DNA from: Butyrivibrio sp. FCS014
Lineage (GTDB): Bacteria; Bacillota; Clostridia; Lachnospirales; Lachnospiraceae
Direction: 5' to 3'
Assembly: GCF_000526935.1 (NCBI RefSeq)
Contig: NZ_JAHA01000003.1
Coordinates: 186,001 to 250,000, forward strand
Length of the DNA stretch: 64,000 nt
Shown: positions 43,363-52,571 of the stretch, piece by piece
How the letters are laid out: every line of letters starts with the position of its first letter
Position numbering within the stretch: position 1 is the first letter of the stretch
Program-made: the position numbers and the translations under genes
Notes under the pieces: generated by a model
The model's input: only the letters and a program-made list of their open reading frames with translations
Told to the model about the DNA's origin: nothing
Databases searched by the model: none

Positions 43363-44211
43363 ATGGTAGCTACAGTAATAACGGAAAGTAATTGTAAAGC
43401 TTTTATGCCCGGCCTTGACGACGAGCTGCTGAAAAACAGCGATATCTTTTTCGGGGCAGTGGATGAAGATACAAACACAGCAGTGGGTGTAATGGCGGTA
43501 AAGGACATAAAGGCAGAAGACGGAAAAGAGCTGGAGATAACCTATATCTATGTGAGTGAGGAATTTCGCGGCCGTGGAGCAGGAAGAGCCATGGTTGAAA
43601 TGCTAAAAACTTTTGCCATAGACTATGGGGCATTCGTAATATTATGTATAAGCAGTTTTAACATAGAAGATGCCGGAGTGCATGAACTTCTTTGTTCATG
43701 CGGATTCGATGAAGTTATAGACAGTACAAGTTCAACTTATGAAGCTTATCTTATGGATATTCACATTCCGGGAAAGGGTGAAGACAAAGGAATTGTTCCT
43801 TTGAGCAGCTTGTCCCGGAACAAGTGGAGGGCACTTGAGGCCAGATTTGATGAATCGGAGAAAAGAGATAACGCAAAATCCGGCCATATCATAAGACAAA
43901 GAGATTTCTATGATGAAGACATCAGCATGATCAGGCTGGGGCCCAAGGAGGAGATCCTTGGGGCGGTTTTAGTCAGTGCTTATGAGGATGTTATAAGTAT
44001 CGATGTATGTGCAGCCTTTGAAGGCGATGCCGGAAATATCATGCTTTCATTATTCAGAAGCAGCGCAAAAGAGGCTTACAGACTTTATGGCGGAGAGATT
44101 CTTGTGTCCGTCACACCGCCATCGGAGGAGATGTACAGGCTGTTTGAAAAATTCACAGGCGGACTGATGAGAAAATCAAGCGACACAGTTGCGCAGTATT
44201 ATGTGATCTGA
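43363..44211 (+). CDS. GNAT family N-acetyltransferase
   Basis: A 282-residue protein. Its first half (about 1-130) is a GNAT domain with the acetyl-CoA loop RGRGAGRAMVEML and preceding beta-strand ITYIYVSEEF. The second half (about 140-282) has similar strand-helix order and may be a second, degenerate GNAT unit. The substrate is unknown. I choose ATG 43363, with GGGGG upstream, over GTG 43345, which lies in the HU terminator. It ends 21 bp before the giant kinase-like gene, so the two are probably cotranscribed. Confidence 0.82.
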   Translation: MVATVITESNCKAFMPGLDDELLKNSDIFFGAVDEDTNTAVGVMAVKDIKAEDGKELEITYIYVSEEFRGRGAGRAMVEMLKTFAIDYGAFVILCISSFNIEDAGVHELLCSCGFDEVIDSTSSTYEAYLMDIHIPGKGEDKGIVPLSSLSRNKWRALEARFDESEKRDNAKSGHIIRQRDFYDEDISMIRLGPKEEILGAVLVSAYEDVISIDVCAAFEGDAGNIMLSLFRSSAKEAYRLYGGEILVSVTPPSEEMYRLFEKFTGGLMRKSSDTVAQYYVI

Positions 44212-44232
44212 TAATTAAACGGAGGTAGTACC

Positions 44233-47200
44233 ATGCTTGAGCACAATCTTAATGAGCAGCAGCTGCAGGTTCAAAGACCCGGCTTTACTCACCAGGTTAC
44301 AGAGGAGTACAGAGAACAATTTAATGCCATGGATGCCAATGAAAGATTGAACTATAAAAAGGAGCAGGCATTAAGGCTTGAACAAAGGGCCGACTGGCGT
44401 GAAATGAATCTGTCCAGGCATCTTACAGGTGTGGTAAGCCTTGATAAGTTCAAGATAAAGACTGCTCCGGACAAAACATCCCTGGTTTCGTCCTACACAG
44501 GTGTCAGAAAGAACCTTACTGCCCGGGAGAGAGCCGCAAAGATTCAAAACAGCCGCTCCAGGCTTTTTAAAAAGGCAGCTAATTCCACAGCTCTGAAGGA
44601 AGCTTCAAGGAAAGCTGCCAGTGAAAGCTATGAGAGAGCCGAAAAAGCTGCAGACAGCATAAGTGCAGGTCTCTCCATGGATAAAATAAGGGATCTGTCT
44701 TATTTTTGCGTGTCCGATAACGCAGAAGAGAACAAGCAGCTCATTAAATTGTACACAGGAGTCGGTATTGATCATCAGGATGGTTTTGATGAAAACATAT
44801 CGAAAAAAAAGGACAGATACCAGGCTCTTGATAAGATGACGGGAATACTTTTATCTCTTGACATAAGAAATCTTTCACTGGAAACAGACAAGGAAATCAT
44901 CAAAAATGCTGCTTTCCTTGAGAAGCTGCGCCTTATGGTCAGTGCCTACGAAAGAATTCTTCAGGAAAATCCCGATTATGAGAAGGCTATTAAGGATCCT
45001 GACATGAGCGAGATCCTTGTTCCCCAAAATGAAGGAAAGCTTAAGGCTACTTTCGAGGAAGTGAATAAAAAACTGGAGATATTAAGGTCCATAGCCACTT
45101 ATTATACTGCCAGAAAAGAGCTGATGACAGACAAATACTACAGGGAGCACTATGACTCTGAGCTTACTGTGGACGTAAGCGAGAACTCTTCTGAAGATGA
45201 GAAAAGGATTGCAGATAAGATCACAGCGGTTTATACTTCCGGACTGCATATGATGAAACTCAATGGTTCATCTGTAAAAACCATAAATAAGAGGGGAGGC
45301 TTTGGCGCCTTAAGAAATACTTATGCCTACAACAGATTGGCTAAAAGCGCGCATCTTCAGGAAAATAATGACAGAGCAAAGAAACTGCGCAGAGATTTTC
45401 TGATCAATAATTATGAAAAGGATGATGAGACGGCATGGAACCTCTATGAGAAGCTTCCGGAGCAGAGAACCGCACTTGTCAACAGAGCGGCAAGCGCCAT
45501 CAGGGACAAAAATTTCCTGATCGAGGGTATTCAGGAAGGCTATGAAGAACCTGCATTTACAGTAGATAAAATGAATGAGGCCATAAACAACTTTATGGAC
45601 ATGGACCTGAATCTGTTCAGGTTTAAGAGCTATAAAGAAATGTTTGAATTCTATGATTATAATCTGGAACTTGCAAGCAGGGTTGATAAGGTGCAGTACT
45701 ATCTTGGCAAGGGCCTGGTTAAGGGTATCAGGATCCCTGATGAGAGACTTATCAGTATCAGGGGAAGGATGCTTGCCTTTAATGAGATCCGTCAGACTCT
45801 GCACAGTGTCAGAGCATTTCTTTATTCAGATCAGGGCAATACCAAGGAGCAGAATTTTAAGGCCTGGGACGAGTTCTTCAAGATGAAGGCTATAAATTCC
45901 GATGTTGCGGCAATTCCTTGCAGGAGTATGGAAGCCTATGTGCAGAAATGTACGAGAAAACTGACAAGAGAGCACGCCGAGAGGGAAGTTGTGATCAAAA
46001 AGATGTGGAAGCTTACCGGCGAGAGGGGCAATCAGAAGATACCGGCTGAGTACCTCGCCAAAAAGAAGGCTGAATATCAGAAAAATGCAGCTATAGCAGA
46101 TTGTCTGATAAGCGAGAATCAGAAGACTGAGCTGGCAAAAGCCTGCTGTGAGCAGATTCTGAAGAAATACTGCGAAGATACTCCCCAAAAGCACCCTCAG
46201 GGATACAAAATGATGGACAGATGTGCCACCGACTACGTTGCGGGAAGACCGGTTGAGGAAATGAAGAGACTCTATGATCTGTGTACCGGTACGGATGAGG
46301 AGAAGCTGGAATTCTGGATGCAGATGTATAAAGATACGATGAGCATTAAGCCTGAAGAGTTTAATCCATGGCCTGTGGAGAAGTTCTTTGACAACATTTA
46401 TAAGAAGAATCATATGTTCCACGTCTTTGACAATGCTAATGTGATCGGAGAAAGAATCAGTGAGATTGTTACAAGGATGGGCCGGCAGGGAGCAGATAAA
46501 GCCGCACAGATCATGGGTGTAAAACCTGAGGATAAAGATAAAAAGCTAAATGAGATCAAAAGGGAAACAACGATTTTAAAGGACTTTGGTATTGGCTTTA
46601 TATCCGGAAGATTTGGCGCTGTTATCAGCGCAAAAAGCGATAAGTACAGAGCATTTTTCTCACTGGAGGATCTGTACGGAAAGATCAATGCTGACGAGTG
46701 CAGGAATCCTTTCCTGATGTCGCAGCAGGAACAGCGCGATATGGACATAGTGAATGACATTGCCCAGATTAACCGGATCTTTAATAAATTAGTATTCATA
46801 CAGGCGCCAATTGACATAAAGGAAGGCCAGCCCCGCATAGGCCTTAAGGATGATCTGGGACCCCTTTACAGGGAATATCAGAGAATCAAAGGTGAGCCCA
46901 TCACAAAAGCTTACTTTGTCCAGAACAGGGCGAGGCTTACTACTGAATATAATGACTGTTACGATGATTATATTAAGAATAATAAGCTGGCAAAAGAGCT
47001 GTCAAAGGACTTTGATATTCCTGAAGGAATTCCGGCAGGTGAAAATGAGAAGAAGGAAAGAAGCCGGAAAATAGAGAAAGCCTTTGAACACATTTTGTCT
47101 GTGGATGCCTCGGAGTTTAACATTGATACCTATGAAAAGCTCTTATCAAAGGATTCTGTGACGCTTCGTCATATGACAGAACTTGCATCCAAGGCGGCTC

Positions 47201-49416
47201 CTCTTTATGAGCAATATGTTCAGCTCAGGGAAGGCGGTAATGCGGGCTGCGTTCTGAACAGGAATGAACTGGCGGAGGTCAGGGCCAGAATAGATTTTCT
47301 TATTAAAGTTAACAAGTACTATAACGGCTCGGAAAATCTGCTTGATACCCTCGAGCAGGATAAGACCCTGAGCTTTTTCAAGGGTGCTTCAGTGGTTCTT
47401 GATGAAGAAAGAACCAGAGTTGCCAATGAAGCTCATTTGACAATCCAGCTCTCTGACGGATATGCAGCCCAGGCAATGAACAGGATTCTTGAAAGGCGTA
47501 TTTCTCTGGAATATGATCTTGGGAAAAAATTCTTCGAAACAGCAGGAAAAAATGACTACAGGGGTCTTGTGAATAAAATTAATAAAGAACTGAGTGGTAT
47601 AGAGCAAAATATCGCTACATTGAAAGCTCTTTTTACAAATCAGGATTTCCCTGCAGCTAAGGATAAGAATGCCAAGAGTACAATAGAGGGCATCACTGTT
47701 ATGGTGAATGCACTTTACAACAACATAATAGAGTCGGTAAAGCAGGCAAGAAGGCAGGCGCGGAGCAGAATAAAAAACAACTCGGGGCTTGTGGATTATA
47801 CTCCCATGATGGAACAGTTTGATGAGCTCATTAAAAGATGTCAGGAGGACAATGAGATGTTTGGCCAGAAGGCTAATGAGTATTTCACCTATGCGTCAAA
47901 TGATCCATTGCTTAAGAAACGCCCCGGAAAATGGATGGAGGTTCTTAAATTTGCCAGAGCCAGATTCTATGACACCGATCAGGAGGGAGTAAAGCTGAAA
48001 AAGGGCGGAGCCAATGTTTCCGATATCTATGTTATCAGCAGTGACAAGACAGGAAAGACAATATTCTTCAGAAAAGAGGATAATGCTCCCAGGCAGGACA
48101 TTAGGGACTGCATAACTGATGTTGCTAAGAGCGTTTACGGCAAGGATAAAAAAGGCCTGGAAATCGGTGAAAAATTCGGCTCTGTGTTATTTGGTATGCA
48201 AACCGTGAAAGAAGCAGCTAAGTATCAGGAAATATTGGATAAAATAGGAGCTGAGAAAAACGCTTTCGGAACAAAGGATAAAGATACCGGTATCACCAAG
48301 GGGTTTGCCGAAATCGGTATGGAAGTGAGCAGGGAATTTGCAGGACGTAATAAGGAACTTGATGAATTCCTTAAGACCGCCAAAAAAGATGATTACGAGA
48401 AACTTGGAAGGCTCTTTATAGGACTTCGGGACATGGATTTTAAGAGAGCGCTCTGCTTCAATACCAAAACAAGTGCAATGATAAAACCGGGAAGAAATCT
48501 GACAAACAGACATGTGGCAACCTCAAGACTGGCTAATTCCTTTGGTCTGGGAGATATTGTTTCCCCTTCAAGAACCGCTCAGATCAATGTCGGCGGTGAG
48601 CTGGTAAAAGGAAACCTCATGGAAGAGAGCGGAGGTCTTGAAATTATTGATATCGAGAATGTACAGGACTACAGATATTCCAACGAGGCTATAAAACAGC
48701 TCTTTTGCCTGCAGATATTTGACTTTCTTTGCGGACAGGTTGACAGGCACATGGGCAATTTCCACGTGATCATAGACAAAGAGAAGAAGCTCATAGTGGG
48801 CATAAAGGCCATAGATAATGACATGGCCCTGGGAAATTTAAAACCCCAGGACCTAAAACAAAAAAGAAGAAATCTGCTTCCGCTTGATGAAAGTTCCATT
48901 AAGGGCATGCCGGTGGAAATAGTAAACAAGATCATGTCGATTACAGAGGACACACTGCATGTAATGCTTGGTGATATATTGCAGCCGGATGAGATAAGCG
49001 ATCTGTATCTGAGAATTGAGTATTTCAAGACAAAGGTAAGAGAACTGGCCGGGGAAGATGAAAACATGAGCATCAAAACTACAACTCTCAAATACAATGA
49101 TAGTGAAGGCAATGCTGTTGAAAAAATTACCAACGAGGAAGTCTCCTATACCGGCATATATAAGAGCGATGATTTAAGGGCTGTTATGTCCCTTGATGCT
49201 GTAAAGAATCGGGTGATTCAGGAGAATAGAAAGAATAATATCCCAAATGAAAGGGCTCTTGCCCGGTTCGCCACAAAAGAACGTGAAGAAATAAGGCAGA
49301 AGACGACTTCGACTCAAAAAGTATCGCTTTTCTATCAGCCTATAGTGGGATCAACTTTTGAACTTCAGGAAAGAACGCAAAAAGAGATACTTAAGGCGCA
49401 ACAGAATAATCAGTAA
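44233..49416 (+). CDS. Giant unknown protein with a C-terminal PI3/4-kinase-like or FAM20-like kinase domain
   Basis: A 1727-residue (about 200 kDa) protein without signal peptide or membrane segment, so probably cytosolic. Residues 1 to about 1230 are rich in Glu, Lys and helix formers and match nothing I know. From about 1250 kinase-like landmarks appear in order: FFRKED with a possible ATP-binding Lys1281; a helix RHVATSRLANSFGLGDIV; QVDRHMGNFHV with Asp1504, His1506 and Asn1509 as in the DRHxxN catalytic loop; and AIDNDMALG with Asp1528 in the place of the DFG/IDxG metal-binding Asp. This order is that of PI3/4-kinase, HipA and FAM20-type folds. The substrate is unknown. Start is ATG 44233 after GGAGG. 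Composition is like the host genome. Confidence 0.7.
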   Translation: MLEHNLNEQQLQVQRPGFTHQVTEEYREQFNAMDANERLNYKKEQALRLEQRADWREMNLSRHLTGVVSLDKFKIKTAPDKTSLVSSYTGVRKNLTARERAAKIQNSRSRLFKKAANSTALKEASRKAASESYERAEKAADSISAGLSMDKIRDLSYFCVSDNAEENKQLIKLYTGVGIDHQDGFDENISKKKDRYQALDKMTGILLSLDIRNLSLETDKEIIKNAAFLEKLRLMVSAYERILQENPDYEKAIKDPDMSEILVPQNEGKLKATFEEVNKKLEILRSIATYYTARKELMTDKYYREHYDSELTVDVSENSSEDEKRIADKITAVYTSGLHMMKLNGSSVKTINKRGGFGALRNTYAYNRLAKSAHLQENNDRAKKLRRDFLINNYEKDDETAWNLYEKLPEQRTALVNRAASAIRDKNFLIEGIQEGYEEPAFTVDKMNEAINNFMDMDLNLFRFKSYKEMFEFYDYNLELASRVDKVQYYLGKGLVKGIRIPDERLISIRGRMLAFNEIRQTLHSVRAFLYSDQGNTKEQNFKAWDEFFKMKAINSDVAAIPCRSMEAYVQKCTRKLTREHAEREVVIKKMWKLTGERGNQKIPAEYLAKKKAEYQKNAAIADCLISENQKTELAKACCEQILKKYCEDTPQKHPQGYKMMDRCATDYVAGRPVEEMKRLYDLCTGTDEEKLEFWMQMYKDTMSIKPEEFNPWPVEKFFDNIYKKNHMFHVFDNANVIGERISEIVTRMGRQGADKAAQIMGVKPEDKDKKLNEIKRETTILKDFGIGFISGRFGAVISAKSDKYRAFFSLEDLYGKINADECRNPFLMSQQEQRDMDIVNDIAQINRIFNKLVFIQAPIDIKEGQPRIGLKDDLGPLYREYQRIKGEPITKAYFVQNRARLTTEYNDCYDDYIKNNKLAKELSKDFDIPEGIPAGENEKKERSRKIEKAFEHILSVDASEFNIDTYEKLLSKDSVTLRHMTELASKAAPLYEQYVQLREGGNAGCVLNRNELAEVRARIDFLIKVNKYYNGSENLLDTLEQDKTLSFFKGASVVLDEERTRVANEAHLTIQLSDGYAAQAMNRILERRISLEYDLGKKFFETAGKNDYRGLVNKINKELSGIEQNIATLKALFTNQDFPAAKDKNAKSTIEGITVMVNALYNNIIESVKQARRQARSRIKNNSGLVDYTPMMEQFDELIKRCQEDNEMFGQKANEYFTYASNDPLLKKRPGKWMEVLKFARARFYDTDQEGVKLKKGGANVSDIYVISSDKTGKTIFFRKEDNAPRQDIRDCITDVAKSVYGKDKKGLEIGEKFGSVLFGMQTVKEAAKYQEILDKIGAEKNAFGTKDKDTGITKGFAEIGMEVSREFAGRNKELDEFLKTAKKDDYEKLGRLFIGLRDMDFKRALCFNTKTSAMIKPGRNLTNRHVATSRLANSFGLGDIVSPSRTAQINVGGELVKGNLMEESGGLEIIDIENVQDYRYSNEAIKQLFCLQIFDFLCGQVDRHMGNFHVIIDKEKKLIVGIKAIDNDMALGNLKPQDLKQKRRNLLPLDESSIKGMPVEIVNKIMSITEDTLHVMLGDILQPDEISDLYLRIEYFKTKVRELAGEDENMSIKTTTLKYNDSEGNAVEKITNEEVSYTGIYKSDDLRAVMSLDAVKNRVIQENRKNNIPNERALARFATKEREEIRQKTTSTQKVSLFYQPIVGSTFELQERTQKEILKAQQNNQ

Positions 49417-49453
49417 GGAAATCAGATAACCATAGCCGCCGGGGATGTGTCCA

Positions 49454-49487
49454 TTGAAATAATCATAAATATTTTATAAAATATAAT
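49454..49487 (+). promoter_or_regulatory. Possible promoter of the EAL gene
   Basis: TTGAAA (49454-49459) lies upstream of TATAAA (49475-49480, 15-bp spacing) and TATAAT (49482-49487). Spacing is imperfect in both cases. The region is very A/T-rich, and the ATG is at 49517 with AAGGAG before it. Confidence 0.4.
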
Positions 49488-49516
49488 TACATTTATTTTT
49501 TGACAAGGAGCCATTA

Positions 49517-51178
49517 ATGACGTTTGATAGGAGTTTTGAAAATTTCGTTCAAATACTCTCGGAAGAAGAGGTTACCCCTGAAATATCCCCCAGCGCTCTG
49601 GCGGACATATCCAAGGAGTTTTCTTTGCGTTCCATTGTGGCGATAGTTTCCTACAAGTCCTATTCAGATAAGGCAGGTGAACCGGATACCATCATTCCGC
49701 TTTTTGGTCCCGTTCCTAACGAAGAGGCTTCCACATATATGTTTAAGAGCAATATGTCGGGAGACCGTGAGATCACCTACAGGGTTTACCTTGCCGACAA
49801 CAAGAAGCTTACGGACGAGCAGTACAGAAGCTTCTCTGTGATTGTGGATATTCTTTCCTTCCACATGGAGAGATTCCTTCTTGTGAATGTTGTTAAGAAA
49901 AGTGCGCTTACCCAGTATCTTACCGGGCTTCCCAATTCCGGAGGTTTCCTTGCTTTTGTAAGCAGCAAGTTTGAAAGCGGCGAGATCATGAATTATGACG
50001 CTTTCTATTTCAACATTAAAAGTTTTGGTCTTATCAGCCGCAGATTTGGAATCGGCGAGGGTGATGAGATCATGAAGCGCTACGCCAGAAAGCTTAAGGA
50101 GTTCTTTGAGAAAGATGAGATCCTTGCCCACTTCGGAGGAGACAACTTCACAGCTCTGGTTAAGAAGGAGAGAACCAAGAAGTTCCTTAAGTATATTGCA
50201 GCTGTACCTGTGCGGGGAGAAAAGAACGGCAAGGAGGAAGAATTTACCCTCTCTGCTGTAGCAGGTGTGTATGCTATTGATGAATCCATGAAAAGCCCAA
50301 GCCAGGCAATCTCCAGATCTGTCATGGCCTGCAATTATGCCAAGAATGTGGCCAACAAACCTTACGTATTTGTCAACAAGGCCATGAGCACCAGGATATA
50401 CAGGCAGAAGCAGATAGAAGACAGATATGAAGAGGCTCTTGCCAATGATGAGTTCAGAATCTATCTTCAACCCAAGGTCAACACGGAAAGCGGCAGGATA
50501 GTGGGAGCTGAGGCTCTTGCCAGGTGGTTTTGCAACGGCATAGTTCTTTATCCTACCGAATTTGTTCCTATCCTTGAGCAGGAGGGAATGGTCGCTTCAC
50601 TGGATCTTTATGTTCTGAAAAAGACCTGTGAATATATCAGGGAGTGGCTTGATAACGGAATAGAGCCGGTTCAGGTGTCCGTGAATTTTTCAAGGCGTGA
50701 TTTAAGTTACAAGGATCTTGCCAGGGCTATCAGCGAGACCATAGAAGAGTACAGGATCGATCCCAAATACATCGAGATAGAGGTTACCGAAACCGCCAGC
50801 GAGGATGAGAGGGTCATGATGACCAACTTCCTTGCGAAACTAAAGGACATGAAGATAGCCACAGCCATCGATGATTTCGGAACAGGATATTCCTCTCTTT
50901 CAACTCTCAGAGATTTCCCGGTATCCGTCATTAAGATAGACAGATCTTTTATCAATAATGATGAGCTCAATACCAACGACGAGATTGTTTTAAAGAACAT
51001 CATTACCATGGCAAGGGAACTTGGAATAGACGTGGTGACTGAGGGAGTTGAAAGACCCGATCAGACGGAACTTTTAAAGAACGTTGGCTGTAATGTGGTC
51101 CAGGGCTTCTTATATGACAATCCCATGCCCAAGAAGGACTTTGAAAAGAGACTTATCAAGGGCGTATATGAAGATTAA
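49517..51178 (+). CDS. c-di-GMP phosphodiesterase: degenerate GGDEF plus intact EAL domain
   Basis: A 553-residue cytosolic protein. Residues about 1-125 form an unassigned sensor-like region. The GGDEF domain (about 130-290) has GGDNF (207-211) in place of GGDEF, so it is probably not catalytic and may bind GTP. The EAL domain (about 300-553) keeps the active-site residues: EAL (Glu332), VNFSRRDL (Asn), EVTETA (Glu), DDFGTGYSSL (Asp452, Asp453), IKIDRSF (Lys473) and TEGVE (Glu). c-di-GMP hydrolysis to pGpG is therefore likely. It follows the giant gene but has its own possible promoter and a terminator. Confidence 0.9.
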   Translation: MTFDRSFENFVQILSEEEVTPEISPSALADISKEFSLRSIVAIVSYKSYSDKAGEPDTIIPLFGPVPNEEASTYMFKSNMSGDREITYRVYLADNKKLTDEQYRSFSVIVDILSFHMERFLLVNVVKKSALTQYLTGLPNSGGFLAFVSSKFESGEIMNYDAFYFNIKSFGLISRRFGIGEGDEIMKRYARKLKEFFEKDEILAHFGGDNFTALVKKERTKKFLKYIAAVPVRGEKNGKEEEFTLSAVAGVYAIDESMKSPSQAISRSVMACNYAKNVANKPYVFVNKAMSTRIYRQKQIEDRYEEALANDEFRIYLQPKVNTESGRIVGAEALARWFCNGIVLYPTEFVPILEQEGMVASLDLYVLKKTCEYIREWLDNGIEPVQVSVNFSRRDLSYKDLARAISETIEEYRIDPKYIEIEVTETASEDERVMMTNFLAKLKDMKIATAIDDFGTGYSSLSTLRDFPVSVIKIDRSFINNDELNTNDEIVLKNIITMARELGIDVVTEGVERPDQTELLKNVGCNVVQGFLYDNPMPKKDFEKRLIKGVYED

Positions 51179-51187
51179 AACGCATAA

Positions 51188-51227
51188 AAAAGCTGTTACC
51201 TTCAAAAAGGTAGCAGCTTTTATTTTT
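51188..51227. terminator. Bidirectional terminator between the EAL and DegV genes
   Basis: Stem AAAAGCTGTTACCTT/AAGGTAGCAGCTTTT (51188-51202 and 51207-51221) with one mismatch, flanked by Ts on the right and As on the left, so it can serve both convergent genes. Confidence 0.8.
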
Positions 51228-51243
51228 GCGAAATAAGTAATGA

Positions 51244-52131
51244 TCAGTCGAGTCTCTTTTTTCCGAAGAAGAAGAGGGCAACGGTTCCGGGGCCGGTGTG
51301 GCTTCCGATGGTGGTTCCGATGCTGTAGATCTTAACCTTGTTCTTGAGGTGAGGGAATTTGGATTCAATAAGATCTGCAACGGTTCTTGCTGTTTCATAG
51401 CAGTCGGAATTGGAAATATAACATTCCTGAGCATATTCAAGGCCGTTCTCTGCAAGTTCTTCCATCTTGGCAACCTGAGCTTTTATAACGGCATTGATTC
51501 CTCTTTGCTTGGAGCGGACAATAAGTCTTCCCTGATAGTCGACATTCAAAAGAGGACAGATCTTTAATGCGCCGCCGATAATGCCGGCTGCCTTGGAAAC
51601 TCTTCCGCCTCTTACAAGGTAAGAAAGATCGGTAACAAAGAACCAGTGCTGACACTCAAGTCTGTGTTCGATAACCCACTCGTAAAGCTCATCAATGGTC
51701 ATGCCTTCATCTCGAAGATCTGCAAGCTTGTTCATAAGAAGACCGTAGCCTGCTGATGCGGCAAGAGAGTCAACAACATAAACCTTGCTTTCGGGATATT
51801 TCTCAAGTACCTGGTCTCTGGCAATGGTAGCAGAATTTAATGTTCCGGAAATTCCTGAACTGAGGGTCAGATGAAGGATATCCTTGCCCTGCTTGATAAT
51901 ATTCTCAAAGTACTCGACGTATTCGCCTACGGTAACCTGAGAAGTCTTGGTCATGGCTCCATTTGCCATGGCTTTGTAGAATTCGTCAAAAGGATAGGAA
52001 ACACCAAGATCATCGGGGTAATCCTTGCCATCTACGCTGAAATGAAAGCAGATGTAGCTGATGTCTCTCTCCTTGAAATGCTCTGCAGAAAGGTCTGCTG
52101 TGGAGCAACAGCTAAGTACAAAACTGTTCAT
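51244..52131 (-). CDS. DegV family fatty-acid-binding protein
   Basis: DegV proteins bind fatty acids, and FakB members present them to the kinase FakA. The 295-residue protein has the family start SFVLSCCSTADLS, a TKTSQVTVGEY motif, LHLTLSSGISGTLNSA (ligand pocket) and a GPGTVALFF end. I choose ATG 52131 with GGAGG 10 nt upstream over the start at 52176, which adds 15 unconserved residues. No fakA is in the window. It converges on the EAL gene and is divergent from the T-box leader. Confidence 0.9.
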   Translation of the reverse strand: MNSFVLSCCSTADLSAEHFKERDISYICFHFSVDGKDYPDDLGVSYPFDEFYKAMANGAMTKTSQVTVGEYVEYFENIIKQGKDILHLTLSSGISGTLNSATIARDQVLEKYPESKVYVVDSLAASAGYGLLMNKLADLRDEGMTIDELYEWVIEHRLECQHWFFVTDLSYLVRGGRVSKAAGIIGGALKICPLLNVDYQGRLIVRSKQRGINAVIKAQVAKMEELAENGLEYAQECYISNSDCYETARTVADLIESKFPHLKNKVKIYSIGTTIGSHTGPGTVALFFFGKKRLD

Positions 52132-52225
52132 GAGTATAACGCCTCCGTTTTTATTCAATACCTTATAATAACCCATTTTGTTACCTATGGCAAATATGAA
52201 GTTGGGTTACGGTAACAGTTTTTCA

Positions 52226-52254
52226 TTGACAAATAAGCCACGGGAACATAAAAT
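52226..52254 (+). promoter_or_regulatory. Promoter of the pheST T-box leader
   Basis: TTGACA (52226-52231), 17 bp, TAAAAT (52249-52254): a near-consensus promoter. Transcription should start near 52261. Confidence 0.75.
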
Positions 52255-52264
52255 TAGTAACTGT

Positions 52265-52548
52265 ATTAAAACAACAATATAAGCAAATGCAGTGATGATG
52301 TCGGCTTAATGCCGGAGATGTTGTATCTGCCTTACCAGAGAATCGGAGCCACCGGCTGAGAGCTTCGAAAGACACGGATACATACGGGAAATTCGCATCG
52401 GAGCAGCCAGGGTGAAACAATAGTAGTCCCGGCCGTAGATCTACGTTACAGATAATGAAGAGCGTGTTCGGAATTGACCGGATGCGAACATGGGTGGTAC
52501 CGCGGAGATTATTCGTCCCTTGTGCATGAAAATGCACAAGGGATTTTT
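52265..52548 (+). promoter_or_regulatory. T-box riboswitch (tRNA-Phe), pheST leader
   Basis: The 440-bp gap before pheS holds a T-box leader. The T-box core TGGGTGGTACCGCGG is at 52491-52505. Stem I shows the AGAGA and GCTGAGAG elements (52337-52363 region). The specifier codon is TTC (52392-52394) within GGAAATTCGCATC followed by GGAG, which matches Phe and the downstream genes. The terminator hairpin CCCTTGTGCAT/ATGCACAAGGG (52517-52527 and 52532-52542) ends in five Ts (52544-52548). Uncharged tRNA-Phe binding would favour the antiterminator and switch pheST on. Confidence 0.93.
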
Positions 52549-52571
52549 ATTTTACCAAGGAGGAAGGAATT

